Source: Spiroplasma endosymbiont of Asaphidion curtum (GTDB lineage Bacteria > Bacillota_I > Bacilli_A > Mycoplasmatales > Nriv7). Taken from it: DNA of 64,000 nt. Both the position numbers and the translations under genes were made by a program. A model generated the notes under the pieces. It searched no databases, was not told where the DNA came from, and saw only the letters and a list, made by a program, of their open reading frames with translations. Below are positions 28,754 through 41,142 of this stretch, piece by piece. Location of the stretch: the NCBI RefSeq assembly GCF_964031085.1, contig NZ_OZ035001.1, positions 1,054,001 through 1,118,000 on the forward strand, written 5' to 3'. Position 1 is the first letter of the stretch, and the number at the start of each line of letters is the position of its first letter.

Positions 28754-31624
28754 CTACTTTATATTTAATTTAATATTATCATTAATTTGATAAACTTTTC
28801 TTAAATATTCAGCCGTATATGAATTTTTATTACTATTAATTACTTGCTCTGGTGTTCCTATAACAATTACTTCCCCACCATACTTACCACCATTAGGTCC
28901 TAAGTCAATAATATAATCACCTAACTTAATAACATCTAAATTATGTTCAATAACAAGAACCGTATCACCATTATTAACAATGCGACTAAGAACTGATAAT
29001 AATCTTTTAACATCATCAATATGTAATCCCGTTGTTGGTTCATCTAAAATAAATAGTGTTTTTCCAGTTGCTCTTTTTTGTAAGTAAGTTGCTAATTTAA
29101 CTCTTTGAGCTTCACCACCAGATAATTGGGTTGTTGGTTGTCCTAACTTAATATATCCCATACCAACATCAAGTAAGGTTTGTAATTTAACATTAATTTT
29201 CGGAATATTTGCAAAAAACGCTTGCGCCTCAATAACTGACATATTTAAAACATCATAAATATTTTTCCCTTTATATTTAACTTGTAAAGTTTCATCATTA
29301 TAGCGCATTCCTTCGCATATTTCACAAGTAACAAAAACATCTGGTAAAAAATGCATCGCAATTTTAATAATTCCTGCTCCCTGACAGCGTTCACATCTGC
29401 CACCACGAACATTAAAAGAAAACCTTCCTTTAAGATAACCTTGAGTTTTAGCTAAAGGCGCTGCAGCAAATAAATCACGAATATCATCAAAAACTGAAGT
29501 ATAAGTTGCTGGATTACTATGCGGTGTCCTTCCAATCGGTTCTTGCGAAATATTAACAACTTTATCAATATTATCCATTCCCTTAATATTTTGATGCTTA
29601 CCCGGACGATTAACCTTTTGCCCTAAATTTCGTAGCAGATTTTTATATAACACTTCATTTACTAAAGTTGATTTCCCACTGCCAGAAACCCCTGTAACAA
29701 CAATAAGTTTTCCTAAAGGAACAGTAACATCAATATTTTTTAAATTATTTTCTCTTGCTCCAATAATAGTAATTTTCTTACCATTCCCACTTCGCCGCTT
29801 TTTCGGAATCGTAATCGTTTCTTGATGTGATAAATATCTCCCTGTAATTGACTTTTCACTAGCGATAATATCAGCCATTGTTCCCACAACAATAATTTCG
29901 CCCCCAAATTTACCAGCTTTAGGACCAATATCAACAAGTCAATCAGCTTGATGCATCATATCTTCATCATGTTCAACAACAATAACCGTATTTCCTAAAT
30001 CTCGTAACGATTTTAAAGTTTTAATTAATCGGTCATTATCTTTTTGATGTAAACCAATTGAAGGTTCATCTAATACATATAATACTCCTGTCAATTTTGA
30101 ACCAATTTGCGTTGCTAAACGAATTCGTTGGGCTTCACCACCAGATAATGATTGGGCCGCTCTTGATAAATTTAAATATCTTAAACCAACATCATTTAAA
30201 AAACTTAAACGATTAACTAATTCATTAATAACTAACTTAGCAATCTCTTGTTGTTGTTCTGATAATTTTAAACTAAGAATATAATCTAAACTTTCATCAA
30301 TATCTAAATTAGTAAATTCATTAATATTTATCGTTCCTACTTTAACACATAATGCTTTAGGATTTAATCGTGCTCCTTTACAAGACCAACAAGTTTTTTC
30401 ACTCATAAATTTCCGATAATATTCACGACGCATTTCATTAACAGTTTCAACAAAGCGTCGTTCAATAATACTAGCAACACCTTCAATATAGTCATAACTT
30501 TTATAAGTATTATTACTACTAGATACTAAAGTATAATTTAATTGTTCATCACTACCATACATTAAATAATTAATTTGTTCATCACTAAGATTTTTAATCG
30601 GTTGATCTAAGTCAATACCATATTCTTTACAAATAATTTTTAATTTCTGTCATTCTAAACTATCACCACCAATAAAATTTTTATAAAATTCAATCCCACC
30701 TTGATTAATTGAAAGATTACGATTAGGAAATAATAAATCTTCATCAACTTCCAAACGAATCCCAATACCCTTACATTCAGAACATGCCCCCATTGGTGCA
30801 TTAAAAGAAAACAAACGGGGTTCTAACTCCGGAATTGTAAAACTACATTGGTTACAAGCATGATTTTGCGAAAATAATAATTGCTCCTTACTATTAACAA
30901 GGATAACTTTTGCTAATCCTTTACTATACTTTAATGATTTTTCTAAACTATCATGAATATTAGATCAAACATTATCATCATCACTTAATTTAATACGATC
31001 AACAATAATATCAATATTATGCCGTTTATTTTTATCTAATTGAATATCATCATCTAATGAATAAGTGTGGTTATTAACCTTAACGCGTAAAAATCCTTCG
31101 TGTCGCAAAGTTAAAAACAACTCATAATGCGTCCCTTTTTTATCAATAACTACTGGCGACAAAATTTCAATGCGTTCTTCCATTGTTACTTGTTTTAATC
31201 GTTTAATCATTTCCTTAATTGTCATTGCTTTAATTAAACCATGACCATTAATACAGTATGGTAACCCCACACGAGCATATAATAATCGTAAATAATCATA
31301 TATTTCCGTCACCGTTCCCACAGTACTACGAGGATTATTACTAGTAGTTTTTTGATCAATAGAAATTGCTGGTGATAGTCCTTCAATAGAATCAACATCA
31401 GGTTTTTCACTATTACCTAAAAATTGTCGGGCATATGCCGACAATGATTCCATATATCTTCTTTGTCCTTCAGCATAAATCGTATTAAAGGCTAACGATG
31501 ACTTCCCACTGCCAGAAACGCCAGTAAAAACAATTAACTTATTTTTAGGAATTGTTAAATCAACATTTTTTAAGTTATGTTCTCTAGCTCCTTTTACAAT
31601 TATATATTTTGTTGCATCATCCAT
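28754..31624 (-). CDS. uvrA: excinuclease ABC subunit A
   Basis: 956 residues, two ABC ATPase halves. The first Walker A is [12 protein letters not shown] near residue 34, with [16 protein letters not shown] and [13 protein letters not shown]; the second is [16 protein letters not shown] near 640, with [15 protein letters not shown] and [12 protein letters not shown]. Zinc-finger CxxC pairs are visible (CNQC...CSEC, CWSC, CERC...CEIC). It recognises DNA damage and loads UvrB in nucleotide excision repair. The ATG at 31624 follows GGAGGTGATTTG. Three internal TGA codons are Trp. It lies upstream of the hprK operon, a common arrangement. Confidence 0.97.
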
Positions 31625-31641
31625 CAAATCACCTCCAATAG

Positions 31642-31663
31642 TTAATTAGCAAATGCTAATTAA
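31642..31663. terminator. perfect 9-bp stem-loop between thiT and uvrA
   Basis: TTAATTAGC-AAAT-GCTAATTAA. It overlaps the last codons of the thiamine transporter (stop at 31656) and precedes the uvrA ribosome binding site. It may be a weak terminator or an RNA processing site; there is no long T run. Confidence 0.4.
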
Positions 31664-32549
31664 TTTGATTATTATATTTTTCTTTTCACGGCATTAATAC
31701 TCTAAATAGTAATGGCAATGATATTATCATTAAAGGATACACAAAAATAAAAACATAAATTAAATTATATATTAATGCATAACCTCAAACACTAAAACCA
31801 TCTCACGCATAATTGTCAAAATATAATACCCCTGATAATACATCGCATATATATATAATAATACAAATAACTGTTATTATAAAGGAAATTTTAATGTTAG
31901 CATTAAACCGCTTTTTAAAATTAATATTCACTATTCCTATTAAAGAAGGCATAATCATAGGAATAAAATAATCTAGTAAATATTGTCAAGGATTAATAAT
32001 TGCCCCTTGGGGAATAATAATTAATGAAACTAAAGCACTAATAACACCAGTTACGATTCCATGTCAAAAACTAACAACAAAAGCAATTAAAAATACCGGT
32101 CAATACTTTAAACCAATACTCCCCCCCATTGGTAATTTAGGAAAAAATATCATCAGATAATCTAAAATTAATGATAAACTAACAAAAAAAGCGATTAATA
32201 CTAAATCAAATGTTTTTCAATGGCAAATTTTAAAGCATCGTTTTTTAATCATTTTAAAATCAATATTAAATTTTATTGTCTTTTGGTAACTTAATAACCA
32301 AATTAATATTAAATTAGCAATTAAAAATAATAATAAAATCACAATAACTGCAATTTTAATAAGTAAAACAATTTTATTATTAATTAATTGTGTATTTCTA
32401 ACATTAGAAGAAAAAATGCTTAAAAATTTTTCTTCCGAACTTATCGTTATTAACATTATTACTCCAACAATTAAGAAACAAAAAATTACATTAATTAACA
32501 TTAAAATTCAACGATAAATTTTATTAGTCTTATTTACTTCTTGCACCAT
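31656..32549 (-). CDS. thiT: ECF-type thiamine transporter S component (ThiT-like)
   Basis: 297 residues. After an N-terminal pair of membrane segments (an extension compared with typical ThiT of about 190 residues) comes a ThiT-like core: PMGGSIGLKYWPVFLIAFVV, then WHGIVTGVISALVSLII, and PWQYLLDYFIPMIMP. The ATG at 32549 follows GGAGGCTAAAA. A TPP riboswitch lies directly upstream, which supports thiamine uptake strongly. It would pair with ECF ATPases and a T component that are not in this window. Confidence 0.85.
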
Positions 32550-32599
32550 TTTTAGCCTCCTTAATGATAGCAAGAAATCTAATATATTTTGAAATATAC

Positions 32600-32674
32600 A
32601 AGACTTCTTCCGCTAGTATATTACCTAGTTCAAGTTCCAAGAGTATCTCTCAGGCAAAATGCCACCTCTGTCTT
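32600..32674 (-). promoter_or_regulatory. TPP riboswitch (THI element)
   Basis: On the - strand the RNA has closing stem AAGAC/GTCTT, the conserved GGTGGC...GCCTGAGA with CTGAGA, then GGAACTTGAACTAGGTAATA and CTAGCGGA. These are the diagnostic THI-box segments in the right order. It ends about 50 bases before the start of thiT, so thiamine pyrophosphate should repress it. Confidence 0.93.
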
Positions 32675-32689
32675 ATATCAATTGATATA

Positions 32690-32742
32690 TCCATATAATA
32701 TTATCAAAATAGTAGATAAAATTAAAGGTTATGTACCAAGTC
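32690..32742 (-). mobile_element. ISb 5'-end remnant
   Basis: About 50 bp of ISb upstream region ending in GTTATGTACCAAGTC and joined straight to the GGTCGCG end of the ISLre2-type repeat. No coding content. Confidence 0.75.
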
Positions 32743-32927
32743 GGTCGCGTTTAGTTTTCTTAGGTATTGTTTTGAAGAAGTAAAACAATCAGCTAATTAT
32801 ATTATTTAATTACTAAACTACACACCTTTCTTGTTATTGTCATTTTTATTCATCATCATTCTATCATATTATTGAATTTTTACACAATAAAAATTATTAA
32901 TAATTAAATTTTCACTAATATTATATT
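32743..32927. repeat. GGTCGCG repeat (ISLre2-type element 3' end)
   Basis: About 185 bp starting GGTCGCGTTTAGTTTTCTTA. The same sequence occurs at 37192, 49770, 54085, 59725 and 62513, always in this orientation. At 37192 it runs directly into the 3' end of the ISLre2-type transposase, so I take it to be that element's distal end. Here IS30 replaces the rest. Confidence 0.7.
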
Positions 32928-34009
32928 GCTGAATTATACTTGTAAGTGCAAGTAAATAAAATTGCAAAAAATCTCATATAAAAATTTCATGATGCTAAGT
33001 TTATTTTAGAAAAAACAAAGCAAGGAGTTTTTATATGGGTTACAAACATCTTGGCATATATGAAAGAATTTATATTGAGAATCAATTGAAGTTTAAAGTA
33101 AAAATTAGTGAAATAGCTAAAAATCTTAATCGAAGTATTAGTACTATTATTCGAGAAGTCAATAGAAATAAAGATAGTAATCATTATTTTTCATTAATTG
33201 CACAAAATAAAGCAGAAAACAGAAAACAATCACATGTTTATTTTCATAAGTTTAAAAATAGAGAATTAGTAAAATATGTACAACAAAAATTACTATTAGG
33301 TTGATCGCCTGAACAAATTTATGGCAGAATTAAAAATTTTCATAAAGAATGAATTATTAGTTTTAAAACAATTTACAATTGAATTTATTCTGGATTACTT
33401 GAAAAAGTTACTAATAAAAATTTAAGAAGAAAAGGTAAGAAACGAAAATCTCAAGAAAATCGCGGTAAATTTAATGGTAAATCAATTAAAGAACGAAATA
33501 TTAATGTTAATAATCGTATAACTGTTGGTCATTGAGAAGGTGATACTGTAGTATCATCACGAGGTAAAAGTAAATCATGTTTAATAACTTTAGTTGAAAG
33601 AACATCAAGATTTACTTTAGCAATGTTAGTTGAAAATAGAACTACTAAAGTTGTTAACGAAAACATTAGCCATTATTTATCAATTCTTCCAAATAATCTT
33701 GTTAAGACTATAACATTTGATAGGGGTAAAGAATTTTCTAATTGACAACAACTTGAAAAAAATTTAAATGTGAAAATTTATTTTGCTAATGCGTATTCGC
33801 CTTGACAAAGAGGTACTAATGAAAATACTAATGGTTTAATTAGAGAAAAATTTCCTAAAAAATTTAATTTTTCAAATACTACTAAAAATGCAGTTCATAA
33901 ATTTATATTGTCTTTAAACCAAAGACCAAGAAAAATACTAAATTATCTTTCACCAATCGAATATTTGGTTAGAAAAATAATTTAGTTGCACTTAACTTTA
34001 CAATTTGGC
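32928..34009 (+). mobile_element. IS30 (complete), left end of repeated unit 1
   Basis: 1082 bp with both terminal repeats. It forms the left end of a block that recurs at 49821 and 54271. Confidence 0.93.
33035..33985 (+). CDS. IS30-family transposase
   Basis: Complete 316-residue frame identical to that at 6919-7869, with helix-turn-helix and DDE residues present. Confidence 0.93.
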
Positions 34010-34029
34010 ATTTTTTAATATCGATTTTA

Positions 34030-35421
34030 TTAACTAACTGATATTTTTAAATGCTTACTATCTTTTCTTTTTAAGAATAACAATATGCACCCCGCTAATA
34101 CTGCTAATAATGAGACAACAAGAATCATTGTTAAAACAATTTGATATCCCGTTTGGCTAGAAAATTTTTCTTCTTTACCATCAACAATCTCAACAATTTC
34201 ATAACGATTATAAACAACAGAAGCAATATGTCAAAATCAAGCATCAGGAGAAAAAGAAATTAAAGAAATAAATGCTACCATTAAACCATAATTTTTTTCA
34301 GGAATATTTAATTCATTAATTACTGCTCAACGATTAGTTACTAAACATCAACAAGTTATTCCTAAAAGAATAAACATCACTGAAACAATAATTTGAATTG
34401 TAATTCTTCCAACAACTCCAAAATTATTAATTGTTGTTCCAAACCCAGGAGTAATAATGGCAATCAAAATTAAACAGCTATTTATTACTAGTCCCAAAGT
34501 AATAAAGAGAATGTATTTTTCTCAGCGATCAGCCATATTTCCAGCAAATGAAGAGACAGCAAACCGTGAGAGATAAGTTCTAATGATTCCTAAAATAAAT
34601 GTTACCACACTAGCAACTTTTAAACTATTTTCTAAGTAATTAATAAAAACGCTTAAACCTGATTGAAACATATAAACACCTAAAATTAATAGTGTTACTA
34701 ACCACACCTTAATATTACCAATAATAAGTCGTAATTCATCTCACTTAAAAGCAAAAACTTTCGTTTTTTTCTTTTCTTCAACAAATAACATTGTTAAAAC
34801 ACAAACAATTAAAGCTGTTGCTGATAAAACTCAACATAAAGCAGGAAATGCTCAATTATCTAAACTTGTTGCTTTTAAAATAAAATAAATCGCATAAGAA
34901 AAACCAACAATTAAAGCACCAAATAAACCATTAATACTGCCTAATAAACCATTAACTGTTCCTTGTTGCTTGTCGGTTGCTTGTTGTGACAATAATTTTC
35001 ATAATGCTGATCAAAAAATAAATCCTGTTGCTAACCCTCAAATAACAAATATCGCTACTAACTGACTAAAAATAGCTTCTTCAGTACCTTGCATAAACGG
35101 AATTGCTCCATATCAAAAACCAACGCCACCAATCATTGCTAAACCACTAACAATTAATAACTTTAAACTAACTTTATCAGCAAGATAACCACCAAATAAA
35201 TATGATGGCAATAAAACATACCCATATATTGCAAGAGCACTAGTAAATTTTCCTTCACTAATACCAAACTCAGTATGAATATTAGAAAAAACATTTTTTA
35301 AATAAAAAGGCAATGTCATTGACAATACATCTGCCATTGCTAAAATAGCAATAGCTCATATTTTTTTACTGCCAAAACTATGAAAAACTCTCACAAAAGA
35401 TGAATTTTTTAGTTTTGTCAT
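34030..35421 (-). CDS. MFS transporter (unit 1)
   Basis: 463 residues with about 12 hydrophobic segments. The MFS loop motif is visible as GGYLADKVSLK near residue 70, and NMADRWEKY in the second half is the equivalent. The C-terminus ends in a basic tail (LKRKDSKHLK). The ATG at 35421 follows GAGGAGTAAG. It is the last gene after GMP reductase, so a nucleoside, purine or related metabolite is a possible substrate, but sequence alone does not show this. Repeated at 50923-52314 and 55373-56764. Confidence 0.8.
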
Positions 35422-35537
35422 TTTCTTACTCCTCTCAAATATAAACTTATAAATTTATCCTAACATAAGATTTAGCAAAACATCTTTCATTTAAAAGAAA
35501 AAATGTCATTTATTTAAAAATAACATTTTTTCTTTTT

Positions 35538-36497
35538 TTATTCACTAACTAATAAAACATAATCAACGATTCTTAAATCAAAAAGTTTATTGCCTCCCGA
35601 ATATGAAATTGCTGATTGTAAATCCTGATTAACTTCTCTCAACTTCGAAGCAATATTTCCTTCAATCGGAACAAAAATTCTCTTGCCTTCAATATTATCA
35701 TTATTTTTTTTATTAAAGGCACTAGCTGAACCATAATATTCTTTCAAAAATTGACCATCAACTTGAACAGTTTTCCCTGGCGATTCTTCCAATCCTGCTA
35801 ATATCGCTCCCACCATACAAATTGTTGCCCCAAATCTAATCGCTTTAGCAATATCACCATGTTCGCGTAAACCACCATCTAAAATAATTGGTTGTTTAAT
35901 CGTATTAAAAATGTCTAAACAAGCTTTGGGCTGTCATCCAGCTGTGCCAAAACCAGTCTTTAACTTTGTCGTGCAAACTTTTCCGGGACCAATACCAACT
36001 TTAACACAATCAGCTCCTCAAGAAACTAAATCTTGTGCTGCTTCAGCCGTAGCAATATTTCCCGCAATAACAAATGTTTGTGGTAAATGAATTTTAATGT
36101 ATTTAAGTATCTTTTCCATATATTGCGAATGTCCATGAGCAATATCAATAGTAATAAAATCAGGAATTAAATTTTTTGCTTTTAATTCATCAATGACATT
36201 ATAATCCTCTAATTTAATTCCTAAACTAATTGAACTATAAAGATTTTGGGCTTTCATTTTAGCAACAAAAGCCACATTATCAAACTCAAAACGATGCATA
36301 ATGTAAAAATAATTATTTTTAGCTAAAAATAATGCCATTGTTTCACTAATAACTGTTGTCATATTAGCAGGAACAATTGGTAACTTAAATTTAAATTTAC
36401 CTAACTGCACACTAGCATCACAGTCTTTCCTTGATTCAACAATACATTTTTTAGGTAATAACCGAATATTTTCAAAATTATAATATTCTCTTTTCAT
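35538..36497 (-). CDS. guaC: GMP reductase (unit 1)
   Basis: 319 residues. IMPDH/GMPR TIM barrel: [11 protein letters not shown] near residue 46, [11 protein letters not shown] near 110, and the catalytic loop [17 protein letters not shown] near 168-184 with the nucleophilic Cys followed by Thr. There is no CBS insertion, and the length fits GuaC2-type GMP reductase rather than IMP dehydrogenase. It converts GMP to IMP with NADPH. The ATG at 36497 follows GGAGAAAAGT; a start six codons upstream lacks a ribosome binding site. Copies are at 52431-53390 (intact) and 56881-57820 (frameshifted). Confidence 0.9.
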
Positions 36498-36514
36498 ACT
36501 TTTCTCCTTAAACA

Positions 36515-37191
36515 TTAACTACTATTTTCAATTCATTGATGAATCATTTTACAATATTGCTCATAATTTTTACTTCATAGTAAATCATGCGCATCATCAA
36601 TGAAATATAGTAAATGAGCCCACATTAACTTTTTAATTTTTTTTGATTACTAAACGGATGATTATTACTTTGTAATAACAAAACTTTTTTATTTGAACTT
36701 TTAAGTTTTCAATACGATTTATTAATTAAAGAGTTCATTTGTAACCGATATCATAATAAAAACGGTTTATTTTCAAAATATTTCTTAATTTGTAACTGAT
36801 AAGCTTTATTCTTACTAATTAATTTCTCCGCCAAAACAACTGGTAACTTACCATTACGTTCAAATCAAAAACCATACAATGAAATAAATTTTGTTTTCAA
36901 ATCACTATCAAGATAATTAAGATTACTAATTACATTCAATAATATTATCCCAGTAACCGGTGCTTTATTACTAAGACAAGATATAATATCAGCACCTAAT
37001 CCTTGTCCAAGCAAGTAAATTTGTTGATGAGGATATTTGTCATTAAATAAATTAATAATTGTTACTAAATCTTTAATATTACTTCCTAATGTTACTTTTT
37101 TATTAGCGATTTCATTATGATGATATCGTAAATCAAACGCTAAAAAATTATACCCAATTTTTTAAAAATAATCAATATAAAACTTAAAATG
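36515..37191 (-). pseudogene. alpha/beta-hydrolase fragment (unit 1)
   Basis: Encodes the C-terminal two thirds of a hydrolase-like protein (YNFLAFDLRYHHNE, then IYLLGQGLGADIISCL). The nucleophile elbow reads GQGLGA where the family has GxSxG, so the catalytic Ser is missing. An in-frame TAA at about 37160 and loss of the 5' end at the GGTCGCG junction (37192) confirm a decayed gene. Its stop lies 17 bases before guaC. Confidence 0.7.
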
Positions 37192-38830
37192 GGTCGCGTT
37201 TAGTTTTCTTAGGTATTGCTTTGAAGAAGTAAAACAATCAGCTAATTATATTATTTAATTACTAAACTAACCATACCTTTCTTGTTATTGTCATTTTTAT
37301 TCTTTTTTATTTTATCATATTTATTGAATTTTTACACAATAAAAATTATTAATTATTATTAAATTTTAACTAATATTTTTACTTACTTAGATCTATTATA
37401 TTTATTTGTTACAGCATTACCTTTATAATTAATTCAACTATCATCATTTTTATTATTATATTTATTTCATAATGAATTTTTATATATTTCTTTTCTGATT
37501 TCTATTTCTGAATTAATATTTTCATTAATATAATGTAATACATTTAATTTGTTTAAATTTGCCATTCTTAAATGTAATAGGTTATTTAAATTCTTATGAT
37601 TATATATTTTTGCTCCGTATCCTAATTGTTGTTTTACTAAATGCGATACATCACTTTCAATGCTACAACCGATATTTCATTCTAAATTTTGATTATGAAT
37701 ACCTTGCTTATTATTACTGAAATAATTACTCGCCTTCATTAAATTTGTTTTAATATCTTTATTTAATTCATTTTTAGCAACATTACGAATGTTTTTGATT
37801 AATTCTTGATGATTTCCATCCTTATATAATTTAATTCAACTATTTAGTGTTACTTTACGATTTTCAAAAATAATATTAAATGCTGTTTGTTTTAATTTTT
37901 TAATAGCATGATAACCATCCAAAATATATCTAACATTACCAAAACTATTGGCAATTTCTCTAATTCAAGTATCACCATCGCCACAAACAATTATTTTGTC
38001 ATAATTAATATTTACATAATGTTTTTGTAATTCTTTAATTAATAAATCACGATAATTCATTGTATTTATTCGTTTACCAATTTTTAACATTAGAAAATGA
38101 CCTCGTTTGTTTTCTAATTCTCTACGAGCATTTTTGTATTTTTTTTCTTTATGTCCGGTATGAAAAGTAACTAAACGAATTCTTTGGTCTTGTTTAACTT
38201 TATGGTCTAATGTCGCTAAAAATGTCTCATCTAGTTGAATATATAAATCCTTATTTTTGACATCAATTCTAGTTTTAGTTTCTTTTTCTGCTAGTTGAAA
38301 ATATTCAACAATATCATATTTATTTAAAATATTTGAAATACTAGCTTTTGAAATATAACAATGATTTAGAGCATCTAAAACATCACGATAGCGTTTACCA
38401 TCACCTAAAAGACTTAAAACTTTAAATTGGACATCAAAATAAATGCGTTGTTTAGGCGATAAACCAATTTCTTTATCTAATAAACATACATATTCAAATT
38501 TACCTGATTTTTGATTTCAATATTTATATCGGCGTCGTTTAAAAACAACTTCACCAAAAATTGTAATAATTGTTCTTGTTGCAAAATGAACTACTTTATA
38601 ACCTTGTTTTAACCGATAATGATATTTATATAAGTATTCATCTAATTTTTCATATTCGTTAGCCAATTGTTCACATTTATTGGTGTACATATTTTTATGG
38701 GTTGCGAATAAACTGAATCAATGCTTGTTTTCTAAGATTTTTAAATTATTATTAATTTTTAGCATAATAAATTACCTTTCTTGATAGTAATTTTAATAAA
38801 GTTTGGTCAGCTTATTTTTTTCTTTAATGA
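37192..38830 (-). mobile_element. ISLre2-type element
   Basis: Runs from the GGTCGCG end (37192), through about 190 bp of noncoding repeat, to the transposase (37383-38765). I cannot fix the other end: no inverted copy of the GGTCGCG end is visible near 38800, so 38830 is only an estimate. Confidence 0.6.
37383..38765 (-). CDS. ISLre2-family (UPF0236-like) transposase
   Basis: 460 residues. The ATG at 38765 follows GAAAGGTAATTTATT. The family pattern is visible: RYRDVLDALNHCYISKASIS near residue 125, DLYIQLDETFLATLDHKVKQ near residue 175, KIIVCGDGDTWIREIANSFG near 260, and GCSIESDVSHLVKQQLGYGAK near 370. These suit the UPF0236/ISLre2 group, which is also found in mycoplasma integrative elements. 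A broken second copy is at 59947-60702. Confidence 0.8.
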
Positions 38831-39000
38831 TAAATGTTTTTTAGAACTAGTATTTAATATCCTGAAAAAATGATAGAAATTCTTATTTAATTGTTTATAA
38901 TTAATTTGTATTAATTAAACTTTACAAACTTAAGAAAGGACGCTGATTACTTGGTAAATTTTATTAATTAGTAAAAATTCACGAAAGGGATTTAATTAAT
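38831..39000 (+). promoter_or_regulatory. upstream region and conserved leader of the RIP-like gene
   Basis: The last 43 bases (TTAATTAGTAAAAATTCACG, then AAAGGG and ATG) are nearly identical to those before 5091 and similar to 2597-2630. An AT-rich -10-like TATAAT lies near 38907. The conservation begins well upstream of the ribosome binding site, so an RNA or protein regulator may act here. Confidence 0.5.
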
Positions 39001-41142
39001 ATGAAAAAATTATTAGGAATCTTAGGAACAATAACAATAGCCGGGGGCGGAATGGTGGGACTTGTTGCCAATGCCCAGACTCTAGCAAAAAATGAAATTA
39101 ATTATTTAAAAAAAAGCAGTAATAATTTAGAAAATTTAAAAAGAAATAAAAGACAAAATATTAATTTAGAAAAAGAAAATAAATTAGAAAAATTAAGTAA
39201 CGAACAAACCCAAAATATTAATTTAGAAAAAGAAAATATAATTAAAAAAGATAATTTAAATAACTTTACATTATCAAAAACTTTAAATATTAACTATGAT
39301 GTAAAAAAATATTTTAAAGAATTATGCTTAATTCTTACTGAATTGGCTAAAAAAGAAGTAATTTTGTCTGTTAATGATGATAAAAATGCCCCCGTTTCTT
39401 GTAATACAAATTTTTTTGTATTAAATAGAAATACTAGTTTTAATTATTTTAGAATACCTGTGTTAATAGATGGTAGAGGGCTTGAATTAGTTTTTAGAAC
39501 TTCTGATTTATATTTACAAGGTTTTATAAATAATATAGATAATAATAATCATACAGAAAGACATTATTGATTTTTTGATGATGCTTTAATACGAGAAATT
39601 AATGATGTAGTAGAGAATCATAATTTAGGTTTTGATTCAAACTATAACACGCTTTTGCCTTCCAATGAAGCAAATATTGGTTGAACAGGAATACAAGATG
39701 CTTTTTTTCAGCTTACTAATATAGGAACAAGCAGGCCACCGGCATTGGCAATTATTAGAGGTTCTTTAGCGCGGGTTATTTTAGCAACAGCAGAAAGTAT
39801 TCGTTTTAGACAAGTACGAAATAATATAATAGAAAATTATGATACTCAATCACCAACTAGTAGTTGAGGACATTATCGAACCATTATAACAAATTGAGGT
39901 TCTATAACACAAGATGCTATAAATTACTTATCTCAAAATGGAAATTTAAATAACTTTGTAAACATAGGAAATATTCTTATTTTTTCAATAGCTATGTATA
40001 ACCATTTAAATAGTTGTCACATTTTAAGATCAGAAACTTGTATGGAAGAAAATGGTATACATTGAAATAATTTGTATCATTTAGATTTACAAGGATGAGG
40101 AAATGAAAAAATTACACTACCAAACAATGTTAAAGTAACATCAATAAAAGTTTTAGATAAAGATAGTTCTGAAAACAATAATTTAAAAAAAGGATCTATA
40201 TATGTGGGAACAACTAATGGTGTTTATTTTAAAAGTTATAATAAAAATGATAACAACAATATAATGAATTTTAAATTTGATGATTTAAATTTTCCAATAA
40301 CTGATATAGAATTAGATAATAAAGGGAGTGCTTATGTTGTTAACAATAAAGGAGAAGTTTATCATTTAGATTTACAAGGATGAGGAAATGAAAAAATTAC
40401 ACTACCAAACAATGTTAAAGTAACATCAATAAAAGTTTTACAAAAAAATAGTGAAAGTAAAAGTTTAGGTGCAGGAGACATTTATTTCACAACAACTAAT
40501 GGTGTTTATTTAAAACATGGAGCAGGCCAAATTGATAAATTTGATGATTTAAATTTTCCAATAACTGATATAGAATTAGATAATAAAGGGAGTGCTTATG
40601 TTGTTAATAATAAAGGAGAAGTTTATCATTTAGATTTACAAGGATGAGGAAATGAAAAAATTACACTACCAAACAATGTTAAAGTAACATCAATAAAAGT
40701 TTTACAAAAAAATAGTGAAAGTAAAAGTTTAGGTGCAGGAGACATTTATTTCACAACAACTAATGGTGTTTATTTAAAACATGGAGCAGGCCAAATTGAT
40801 AAATTTGATGATTTAAATTTTCCAATAACTGATATAGAATTAGATAATAAAGGGAGTGCTTATGTTGTTAATAATAAAGGAGAAGTTTATCATTTAGATT
40901 TACAAGGATGAGGAAATGAAAAAATTACACTACCAAACAATGTTAAAGTAACATCAATAAAAGTTTTACAAAAAAATAGTGAAAGTAAAAGTTTAGGTGC
41001 AGGAGACATTTATTTCACAACAACTAATGGTGTTTATTTAAAACATGGAGCAGGCCAAATTGATAAATTTGATGATTTAAATTTTCCAATAACTGATATA
41101 GAATTAGATAATAAAGGGAGTATATATATTTTTATAATATAG
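39001..41142 (+). CDS. secreted ribosome-inactivating-protein (RIP)-like toxin with C-terminal repeats
   Basis: 713 residues. Signal MKKLLGILGTITIAG, a Lys/Asn-rich linker, then a RIP-like domain at about residues 90-320. It has LYLQGFIN near 175 (the tyrosine region), then the active-site pattern LARVILATAESIRFRQVRNN (Glu and Arg four residues and three apart as in ricin A/Shiga family) near 258-277, and a later Trp (NWGS). Known members remove one adenine from 28S rRNA, and spiroplasma RIPs attack the enemies of insect hosts. From residue 358 come four copies of an 88-residue repeat with VYHLDLQGWGNEKITLPN, probably a beta-propeller-like binding part. The last repeat is cut short by an IS256 remnant and the frame ends in IYIFII. 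Confidence 0.8.
40075..41121 (+). repeat. 264-bp tandem coding repeats in the RIP-like gene
   Basis: Repeats begin near 40075, 40359, 40623 and 40887. The last three are spaced exactly 264 bp (88 codons) and appear identical at DNA level; the first is longer and diverged. Such identity implies recent duplication and likely copy-number change. Confidence 0.85.

Noticed and set aside
32589..32783. 64-residue frame on the + strand
   Set aside because: Overlaps the TPP riboswitch and IS remnants; no family features.
39990..41120. Regular repeats suggesting a CRISPR array
   Set aside because: The 264-bp units are in-frame coding repeats of the RIP-like protein without spacers of constant length.
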